This document shows, piece after piece, positions 30,926-38,244 of a stretch of 50,470 bases of DNA. Every line of letters starts with the position of its first letter. Within the stretch, counting starts at the first letter, position 1. The position numbers were made by a program, and so were the translations under genes. This stretch comes from Candidatus Woesearchaeota archaeon (lineage in GTDB: Archaea > Nanobdellota > Nanobdellia > Woesearchaeales > GW2011-AR4). The notes under the pieces were generated by a model. That model made no database searches, was not told the DNA's origin, and saw only the letters and a list, made by a program, of their open reading frames with translations. Location of the stretch: contig JAGVYR010000003.1 of assembly GCA_018303185.1 (NCBI GenBank), positions 1 to 50,470 on the forward strand. Reading direction: 5' to 3'.

Positions 30926-32038
30926 CTAGCCAGCACTAGAATCCGGGCTTGGCGCCGGCAAAGGCTCATCTTCAATATCAAAAATAAGGGCTATGTCTTT
31001 AGACAACGATTCGAGCTTTTTCTTTATTACCCTTTTTCTGTTCTTGGCCATGTAAAGCCTCTTGTTGACTTCCATCGAGCAGATGAAAACATCAGGGAAG
31101 CGGCTGTTGAGCCATTGCAGTATATAGCCGCCGCCATAGGGCTGATTCAAAGCGACTGGGCTGTACTCCATGTTCTGAAGCTTTCTCTGCATGCTTCTAA
31201 CTATAGGCATGTAGAATTTGGGGATATATCTGGTGCCGAAACTAAGCGCGGGCCTGCCTTCTGCATCTTTCATTGAATGCCCGTCAAAGATAATATTAAA
31301 GCGGTAAGTGCCTATCAGCCTGCCTAAGGTAAAGTAAAATTCATTGTAGCCTTCCATGAGCCACTTCTTCTGGCTTTCAGAAAGCTCTTCCTTCCAGACT
31401 TCCTCAATCCATTTTTCAGAGCGGTTCGAATAGATTGCCCTTTCTGGACTCCGGTTGTAATCGCATTCAAACCTTGAGGCCTTGTTGTCAATCCAGATGC
31501 CGCCTTTTTCCAATACAAGGCTGCTGTAAATCCTATGAGTATCAATATCTTCTTCAAGAAGGCGCTGCTTTTCTGTCAAAAACTGCTTCCCCTGTATGTC
31601 TTGCCTCATCCATGTTCCGGAATGTATTGTGAGCAGGAGAACATTGAAGCTGTTTTTCTGGTAGTTGTCATAGATTATTATTCCTCTCTTGGTTATTGTC
31701 ATTTTTACGCCATGGTGCTTTTGGTGCCTGTTGTAAAGCCATTCCAAATCCCGTTTTACAAGGCTGTACAGGCTGCGGTCTATGAAAAAATTCTTGAAAT
31801 ACAGCTTATTTCTGTCGCGATGGAGCTCGTGCAAAGTCCCATTGAGAATCTTCCCGAGTATCTTGTAGCTTTTCAGGATGCTTATGAAGTTGAGGTAAGG
31901 GTCGTCTTCTATCTTTTCCGCCAGTTTTTTCAGAAGCTGGAAGATAAAGAAGCGGTTTGAAATGCCTACAGTAATGGAAGTTGACTTCGGGTCTACAAGG
32001 ACGGGGCTTATGTTTTCCAGAAGTTCGCGGAGTTTCAT
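30926..32038 (-). CDS. N-formylglutamate amidohydrolase-like protein
   Basis: LLTIHSGTWMR...DIDTHRIYSSLVLEKGGIWIDNKASRFECDYNRSPERAIY...DGHSM. Confidence 0.7.
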   Translation of the reverse strand: MKLRELLENISPVLVDPKSTSITVGISNRFFIFQLLKKLAEKIEDDPYLNFISILKSYKILGKILNGTLHELHRDRNKLYFKNFFIDRSLYSLVKRDLEWLYNRHQKHHGVKMTITKRGIIIYDNYQKNSFNVLLLTIHSGTWMRQDIQGKQFLTEKQRLLEEDIDTHRIYSSLVLEKGGIWIDNKASRFECDYNRSPERAIYSNRSEKWIEEVWKEELSESQKKWLMEGYNEFYFTLGRLIGTYRFNIIFDGHSMKDAEGRPALSFGTRYIPKFYMPIVRSMQRKLQNMEYSPVALNQPYGGGYILQWLNSRFPDVFICSMEVNKRLYMAKNRKRVIKKKLESLSKDIALIFDIEDEPLPAPSPDSSAG

Positions 32039-32109
32039 TTTACTGGAGAAATCTATATTAGGTTTTTATAAAAAGGTTTCTGTTGAGATACAAAAAGTGA
32101 GTTGTATCT

Positions 32110-32508
32110 TTATTTGAGTAAAAAACTTACCAGATCTGTCCTGTTGCCTCTTGCGATTACCCTGCCATCCCTCAACTGCCCAAACCAAGCAGTAGTTATA
32201 AGTTCTCCAATAACTGAACTGTGCAAATCTACTTCTCTTTCAGTAGGCACTACATAGTCTATAACCTTCTTTGCTAATTTCTTTGCTGCTGTTACATGTG
32301 ATGGCAATCTATCATCAGGTCCTAACCTCGCAAGAAGCCCTGTTGAATATACTGCGAATTCCTCTTTCCATTCAGCCTGAATCACATCATCTGGGAGACC
32401 GGCTCTCAATTCCAGCATCCTTTCGTTTACGTAAGCAACAAATTGGGCAAAAACAAGTGAATAAGAACTTTCACTTTGCACCGGCCCTTTTAAAGCGTAT
32501 TCTGGCAT
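32110..32508 (-). CDS. Hypothetical protein
   Basis: 132 aa ORF. Confidence 0.55.
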   Translation of the reverse strand: MPEYALKGPVQSESSYSLVFAQFVAYVNERMLELRAGLPDDVIQAEWKEEFAVYSTGLLARLGPDDRLPSHVTAAKKLAKKVIDYVVPTEREVDLHSSVIGELITTAWFGQLRDGRVIARGNRTDLVSFLLK

Positions 32509-32683
32509 ATGATATCACTCTTAGTGTTTAATCTGTAACACCAACTATATAAATCTTTCTATTTTTTGTCACACTTGAGTGGTAAGTAAGAATATGCCCT
32601 TTGTTATAAACTTTATATCTTTTACCATACCAGTATACGAAAACGTAATATTTATATAGGAGTGCCTCTTAGTAGGGATTGGT

Positions 32684-33091
32684 ATGGTGATTTTGTTTGA
32701 CCGTTTTAATCTCCCCGAGGATATCTATGAGGTTATCTTCGCGACGAAGCAGCAGATAATAGTAGCTAAGCTGCTCATAGAGATGATAAAGATCAACGAG
32801 GGCGAGATAAACAAGACAGAAATGTCGCTGTTTGCGACAAAGCTCCACGACGGGGAACTTATCACAGATTTGATTGACGAGCCGCCGTACAAGGGCAAGA
32901 AAGTCAAGGTCAGCTACAACAAAAGGCAGTTTTACGACAGGATTTTGACGCCGATGAAAAGCATGGGGCTCATTGATTACGATCTTTACAAGAAAACATA
33001 CAAATTAAGCGACAAGTTCAACAAGGATATGCTCCGCATCGGGCTGATGTGGGTGCAGGAGATGAGAAAGCCAGCAAGAAAAACAGATTAA
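32684..33091 (+). CDS. Hypothetical winged-helix-like protein
   Basis: 135 aa; helical N-terminus and YKGKKVKVSYNKRQFYDRILTPMKSMGLIDYDLYKKTYKLS. Confidence 0.6.
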   Translation: MVILFDRFNLPEDIYEVIFATKQQIIVAKLLIEMIKINEGEINKTEMSLFATKLHDGELITDLIDEPPYKGKKVKVSYNKRQFYDRILTPMKSMGLIDYDLYKKTYKLSDKFNKDMLRIGLMWVQEMRKPARKTD

Positions 33092-33249
33092 GCTCAAAGG
33101 CCCCCTGCGTCGAATTCTTAAAACCACCCCCACGTTTAAAATTCCGGGGGGCCTACTTTCTTTAATTCTTTATTTTTGTCTCAAGACTCGCATTCGCTCG
33201 GTTGGCATCAGGCTCGGCTGTTGATGCTGTTCTTAAAGTATCGTTGAAG

Positions 33250-33269
33250 TCCCGGATGGAGCATCCCCT
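33250..33269. repeat. 20-bp exact repeat of 21669-21688 (TCCCGGATGGAGCATCCCCT)
   Basis: Identical 20-mer; here enclosed by GTTGAAG...CTTCAAC stem. Confidence 0.7.
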
Positions 33270-33299
33270 TCAACTCTTTTGCCATGTCAATTAATAAGC

Positions 33300-34060
33300 C
33301 TCGCAAATGACATACTCCCAAAATAAATCCAGCTAAAGCTGGGGGTTTCTCACGCAAACCATTTAACTTAAACTTTTCTCTCTTGTGAGGTCGCTTATTA
33401 GCTAAAAGTTTAATGTATAGTTCGCTAAACGAGAACCCCCTAACGATACAAGCAACCACCTTCAGCATGAGGTGGTCGCTATGACTAAACAAATATATCC
33501 GCACTTTAATCCAGAAGTGCACAAAATCGAGAGTAAAATCGCAACTGTGAGGACATCTCACCATTGCAAATACAATATCAATTATCATATTATCTGGATT
33601 CCGAAATACAGGAAGCCAATATTGACTGGAAAGGTTGTTGAAGTTCTTAAAGCAATTATTGAAGGGCAATGCCAAGAGATGAGCATTAACAATCTCGCAT
33701 TAGAGATTATGCCTGACCATTTGCATCTATTCGTAGGTGCAAAGCCGACAGTAACACCCTTCAAGATAATCCATAAGCTGAAAGGCAACACTTCGATACA
33801 GTTGAGAAGATGCTTTCCTGAGTTAAGGTATCTTGGATACAAACAGCACTTTGGAAGTGGCTTTGATAACCTCTGGGCAAGAGGTTATTACTGTGGCTCT
33901 GCTGGCCATGTTTCACAAGAGCAAGTCAAAAGGTACATTCAAGAACAGCAGGGCAAAGATGTCTTTGAATATGATATCTATAGATGTCCAACCGAATTAA
34001 AAGGACAACTGAAAATAGGTGATTTCCTCAACTGAGTTTAACAGATGGTCTCTGTTATGT
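33300..34060 (+). mobile_element. IS200/IS605-like insertion sequence (approximate ends)
   Basis: TnpA ORF; upstream hairpins CCAGCTaaAGCTGG and CCACCttcagcatgaGGTGG, downstream hairpin AACAGAtggtcTCTGTT. Confidence 0.65.
33481..34035 (+). CDS. tnpA: IS200/IS605 family transposase TnpA (HUH Y1)
   Basis: HHCKYNINYHIIWIPKYRKPIL, MPDHLHLFV (HUH), RGYYCGSAGHVSQEQVKRYIQEQ. Confidence 0.93.
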   Translation: MTKQIYPHFNPEVHKIESKIATVRTSHHCKYNINYHIIWIPKYRKPILTGKVVEVLKAIIEGQCQEMSINNLALEIMPDHLHLFVGAKPTVTPFKIIHKLKGNTSIQLRRCFPELRYLGYKQHFGSGFDNLWARGYYCGSAGHVSQEQVKRYIQEQQGKDVFEYDIYRCPTELKGQLKIGDFLN

Positions 34061-34101
34061 GAATTAATCCTTATGTATGGGGAGAATTATAACCCAATCC
34101 C

Positions 34102-34677
34102 CTATAAACCTATTTTCTTCATTATATCTAATTGGTTCTTTCTAAGAATCCTAATCTGGTCTTGGATATTTAAATTGTCAAAATCCACATCGAGATTTTT
34201 TTCTACACTTAGTTTTGATATCTCTTTTACTAGAATTTGTTTTTGATGAAATTGAATCTCCCCATTATCTATTTGATATAAATTAAGATAGTCACTTAAG
34301 TCTATTTTTTCTTTACTTATCCTAAACTCAAAATTTGTTCTGGTCTCAAAGATATGTATCTTCCAGTTATCGTCATTTGCAGTTGGTTCGCTCTTCAGTA
34401 ATTCCAATAGATACTTAGCAGGAATTTTAAAATTGTTGTTTGGATTTTCTGCGATAAAAACAACAAATCCATCTATCTCAGTCAATTTCATCAAAAATTC
34501 TTTTTCAACACCATACCAATATTCAAGTTGTTCGCCATGAGCATATTTTCTAGAGTATCTAAGATATATATATTCAAGGTCATCAATCTTATACGCACTA
34601 GGTTTTCCTAAGTTGTAAGCTCTTTCGACACTTGATTTTTCTTTCAATTTATGTAAAAACTCATTTTTTCCATTCAT
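34102..34677 (-). CDS. Hypothetical protein
   Basis: 191 aa ORF directly downstream of TnpA, opposite strand. Confidence 0.6.
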   Translation of the reverse strand: MNGKNEFLHKLKEKSSVERAYNLGKPSAYKIDDLEYIYLRYSRKYAHGEQLEYWYGVEKEFLMKLTEIDGFVVFIAENPNNNFKIPAKYLLELLKSEPTANDDNWKIHIFETRTNFEFRISKEKIDLSDYLNLYQIDNGEIQFHQKQILVKEISKLSVEKNLDVDFDNLNIQDQIRILRKNQLDIMKKIGL

Positions 34678-34944
34678 TTTATAGGCCTCCTTAACTTTTA
34701 CCTTAAGGAATCCTTAAGGATTTATAAAGGTTTCGGTAAAAATGTTAAAATAGAGGGGTGTATTAAATGCACAAACTAAAAGTTAGTTGATGTTGCCTCT
34801 TGCACAAATACCAGAAGGAGGACGGCATTCATCCCACAAATAAATTTGTGGGTATTCTGCCTACGATTTTATAAGATGCCAACTTCTCTTGAGACAAACC
34901 AAATTATCCAAAAATATTTAAACTCAGTTTTCAGGGAAAGTAAT

Positions 34945-35928
34945 ATGTACGACGTAATCTGCGTGGGCTCTGCGACTGTGGATGTGTTTGCGAAGACTGA
35001 GTTCTCTGAAACACTGAGAGACAGGAAAAAAACACAGTGCATTGCATACCCTATAGGGTCTAAGATCCTTATCAATGACCTGCTTGTATCTGCCGGAGGC
35101 GGCGGCACAAACACTGCCGTCGCGCTTGCAAGACTCGGGCACAAAGTCGCTTTTTTGGGAAAAACAGGAGTGAATGAAAACCATCACCGCGTTATTTTGG
35201 AGATGGAAAAGGACAATGTGGACACTTCACTTATTGTAAGCAATCCAAAGGCAAGGACCGGGTATTCACTGATTCTTGACAGCATAAAGCATGACAGGAC
35301 AATACTGACATTCAGGGGCTCAAACAATGATTTACGGTACAATGAAATAAATTTTAAGAAATTAAAGGCAAAGTGGTTCATCTTCACGTCGCTGCAGGGC
35401 GAGTCTTTCAGGACGCAGGAGAGGCTTGCCGCCTATGCAAAAAGAAAAGGGATAAAGATTGCCTTCATATTGAGCGAGTATCTCGCCAAAAAGGGCGCAG
35501 GAGGCCTAAGGAAAATTTTGAGCAATACTGAGATTATTGTAATGAACAGGGAAGAGGCTGAAATTTTCCTCAACAATAAGGGAACTATATTGGAAAACCT
35601 GAAAAAATTAAATGCGCTCGGCCCAAAAATAGCCATAATAACCGACGGCAGCAGGGGGCCGCATGTTTTGTCTCAAGGAGCGTATTACCATTCAAAGCCG
35701 AGGAATGTTAAAGTTGTGGAAACAACAGGCGCAGGAGATGCTTTTGCAGCTTCCTTTTTGTCCGGCATGATAAAAAAAGGCGAGATTGAGTTTGCAATAA
35801 AATTAGGGATAGTGAATGCCGAGTCTGTGATAAGGTACCACGGCGCTAAAAATATTCTTCTTTCCTACAGGGAAGCTTTGAAGCATATGAAAAGAAGCGG
35901 AATTAGGCTGATTAAGGAAGATGCTTAG
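34945..35928 (+). CDS. PfkB-family carbohydrate kinase (ribokinase-like)
   Basis: MYDVICVGSATVDVF...SAGGGGTNTAVALARLGHKVAFLGKTG...ETTGAGDAFAASFLSG. Confidence 0.92.
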   Translation: MYDVICVGSATVDVFAKTEFSETLRDRKKTQCIAYPIGSKILINDLLVSAGGGGTNTAVALARLGHKVAFLGKTGVNENHHRVILEMEKDNVDTSLIVSNPKARTGYSLILDSIKHDRTILTFRGSNNDLRYNEINFKKLKAKWFIFTSLQGESFRTQERLAAYAKRKGIKIAFILSEYLAKKGAGGLRKILSNTEIIVMNREEAEIFLNNKGTILENLKKLNALGPKIAIITDGSRGPHVLSQGAYYHSKPRNVKVVETTGAGDAFAASFLSGMIKKGEIEFAIKLGIVNAESVIRYHGAKNILLSYREALKHMKRSGIRLIKEDA

Positions 35929-36626
35929 GCATTGCTGTAGGACTTGCTTATTTTATCGCTCCAGAATCTTGGAAGGCCGTATTTCAAAATTCCCTGAAAC
36001 TCGTCATCCCAGACGTAAAAGTGGGCTTTCTTTTCTTTTAGCTTATCAAAATCCGGCTTAATCTTGTCGAAGATTTCATTGAGCCCTTTCCTTTCGAATT
36101 TTGCCTGGAGCAGTGAAGGCTCTTTTAGCAGAAGGGTATCTGCAAGCCTTAAGACATTTAGGTCTATCATCGCTGAATTTTGAGTTATAAGTATCAATGT
36201 AAGGTTCTTATGGCGTGCTATTGCCATTACTTTGCTCAATTCCTTGTTGAGGGCTTTCATTGATTCTCTCGCCGAGAAGAGAATTGCGCCTTCGTCAAAC
36301 AATGCTATGGAATTATTGGGGATGTCTTCAATCTTGTCAGCTTTTTTCAGCCACCACGGCAGCTTTGTGGTTTTGTAGCCTATTGTATAGCATTTTCTCT
36401 TTGACTCCTTATGGAAAAGCTCTAGGAGCTTCATTCCCAATGATGTTTTCCCGGAGCCCCTTTTTCCGATGATGAGCATTATCAGGCTTGTATCCTTCAG
36501 CTTTTTGTAGAATTCTTCATAGCTGCCCTTTTCTTCTTTCTCGACTGTAAAAGGGATGTAAGGCCTGCCTTCTTTTTCTTCAATTGCCTTTTCCACTCTT
36601 CCGCGGAAAAAATCAAATATGCCCAT
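35925..36626 (-). CDS. P-loop ATPase (Zot/packaging-ATPase-like)
   Basis: IIGKRGSGKTSLGMKLLELF, IALFDEGAILF, LTLILITQNS. Confidence 0.6.
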   Translation of the reverse strand: MGIFDFFRGRVEKAIEEKEGRPYIPFTVEKEEKGSYEEFYKKLKDTSLIMLIIGKRGSGKTSLGMKLLELFHKESKRKCYTIGYKTTKLPWWLKKADKIEDIPNNSIALFDEGAILFSARESMKALNKELSKVMAIARHKNLTLILITQNSAMIDLNVLRLADTLLLKEPSLLQAKFERKGLNEIFDKIKPDFDKLKEKKAHFYVWDDEFQGILKYGLPRFWSDKISKSYSNA

Positions 36627-36679
36627 AGAGTTTACAGGGAAACAGAACTATAAAAACGTTTGTATAAATACTGAGCAAA

Positions 36680-36824
36680 GTCAACTTAAGGCCGCCCATT
36701 GTTTTTTGCGAGGCGGGGTACCCGTTCTGATTCAGCGGAATGGTTTTTCCCCAATAAAAAATTCATTGTTTGAACAAAATAAAAAATTAAAAAACCACCG
36801 AGCAAAACGGCGCCTTAAGTTGAC
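36680..36824. repeat. Inverted-repeat-bounded intergenic hairpin element
   Basis: GTCAACTTAAGGC (36680-36692)/GCCTTAAGTTGAC (36812-36824) perfect 13 bp; nested GGTTTTT/AAAAACC. Confidence 0.6.
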
Positions 36825-36847
36825 ACTATTAAATGCCAAATAAAAAA

Positions 36848-36857
36848 TTTTATATAC
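36848..36857 (+). promoter_or_regulatory. Probable TATA box for the aro leader transcript
   Basis: TTTTATATAC centred ~27 nt upstream of the leader-peptide ATG at 36879. Confidence 0.6.
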
Positions 36858-36878
36858 TACCTCGCAATTCTAATAATT

Positions 36879-36923
36879 ATGAAAGCCAACACACTGTTTT
36901 GGTATTTTAGGCTTTACTTCTAA
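36879..36923 (+). CDS. Putative aromatic-rich leader peptide MKANTLFWYFRLYF
   Basis: ATG AAA GCC AAC ACA CTG TTT TGG TAT TTT AGG CTT TAC TTC TAA; 6/14 aromatic, upstream of DAHP synthase. Confidence 0.7.
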   Translation: MKANTLFWYFRLYF

Positions 36924-36933
36924 GCAATCCATA

Positions 36934-37056
36934 GGCTCCTGATAAGTCCCGTTTTGGCTTGGTCTGAAAAACCTTTTGTCCGGGATGAGAACAGGGGCTT
37001 TGATTTGGTAAAAGGGGTGACAAAAGATCAATTTAAAACTAGGAGGTAGAATAGGT
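36934..37056 (+). promoter_or_regulatory. Putative attenuator / structured 5' leader of DAHP synthase
   Basis: Stem A 36934-36941/36992-36999; stem B 36947-36951/36981-36985; alternatives 36973-36980/37019-37026, 36972-36977/37010-37015 and anti-SD 36936-36941/37040-37045. Confidence 0.55.
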
Positions 37057-38178
37057 ATGATAACGCAATATAAAGAATATCCATTAAATGATGCAAATAT
37101 ACATACTCAAAAAGAGCAGATTCCCCCTATTGGCATAATAAATGCTTATCCTCTGACTCAAAAAGGGATTGATACCGTACTAGACTCAAGGCAAGCGATT
37201 CGCAATATTTTAGATGGGAAGAATACAAGAAGCATGCTTATTGTTCATGGGCCTTGTTCGGCCAGAGATTTAAAGGGATTTGAAGAATATGTTGGGAACA
37301 CATTAGAACTGCATGGAAGGCTTGGCCCGGACAGCCCAGTAATCAGTGTTGTTAGAGCTTATGGCCAAAAACCAAGGACAATCAGTAGGAAAGGTGTTGA
37401 TTGGGAAGGGCTTGTTGCGGACCCCCTTGGAAAAGGGGAAGCAGATTACAATCTTGGATATGGGATGGCAAGGAAGTTAATGGTAAGCGCTGTAAATAGG
37501 GGAATGCCTATTGCAACTGAGTTCCTAGACTCGGTGACCCCCCAATATTTAGCGGATACTGTCTCCTGGAATGCTCTTGGGGCAAGGAGCATAGAAACCC
37601 AGCTATTAAGGCATGTAGCATCAGGGCTATCTATGCCAGTAGGTTATAAAAATGCTACTAGCGGCGATATTGCACTTGCGATTGATGCATTCGTTACATC
37701 ACAAAATGAGCACACATTTAATAGCATTAGCTATTTTGGCAATCCAATATTTATTGAAACCAAAGGAAATCCGCATGGGCATATAGTTTTAAGAGGAGGA
37801 AAACTAAATGAAAACAACTATACTAATTTCGACTCCGAAAATGTTAGCAGAGCCCAAGCGATGCTTAAAACTAGAGGTTTGCCGCCTTATGTTATGATTG
37901 ATTGCAGCCATGAAAATGCAAATAAAAACCACAAAAGGCAACCTCCGGTCTTTCTCGATGCACTTAAACAAAGGGTTGACGGTAACCCTGGGATTATAGG
38001 CATTATGGTTGAATCTTATATGCTAGAGGGTAAACAGCCCTTAAATAATCCGTTAGACGGATTTGAAAATATGAATTTAGTTGATGGCAAATCTGTAACT
38101 GACCCGTGCATTAGCTTTCCAACAATGGAAGAACTGATTATTGAGGCAGACAGAGCTTTAAGAAAAAAATCCCCTTAA
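37057..38178 (+). CDS. 3-deoxy-7-phosphoheptulonate synthase, class I-alpha (AroF/G/H-like)
   Basis: HGPCSARD...GLVADPLGKGEADYNLGYGMARKLM...ATEFLDSVTPQYLADTVSWNALGARSIETQLLRHVASGLSMPVGYKN; SD aggaggt 9 nt before ATG. Confidence 0.93.
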   Translation: MITQYKEYPLNDANIHTQKEQIPPIGIINAYPLTQKGIDTVLDSRQAIRNILDGKNTRSMLIVHGPCSARDLKGFEEYVGNTLELHGRLGPDSPVISVVRAYGQKPRTISRKGVDWEGLVADPLGKGEADYNLGYGMARKLMVSAVNRGMPIATEFLDSVTPQYLADTVSWNALGARSIETQLLRHVASGLSMPVGYKNATSGDIALAIDAFVTSQNEHTFNSISYFGNPIFIETKGNPHGHIVLRGGKLNENNYTNFDSENVSRAQAMLKTRGLPPYVMIDCSHENANKNHKRQPPVFLDALKQRVDGNPGIIGIMVESYMLEGKQPLNNPLDGFENMNLVDGKSVTDPCISFPTMEELIIEADRALRKKSP

Positions 38179-38244
38179 TTTATTTTTTAACCAAAACCTT
38201 TAAATACACTTTTCTTTGTTTTTTCCTTAAAAAGAGGTGCATTT

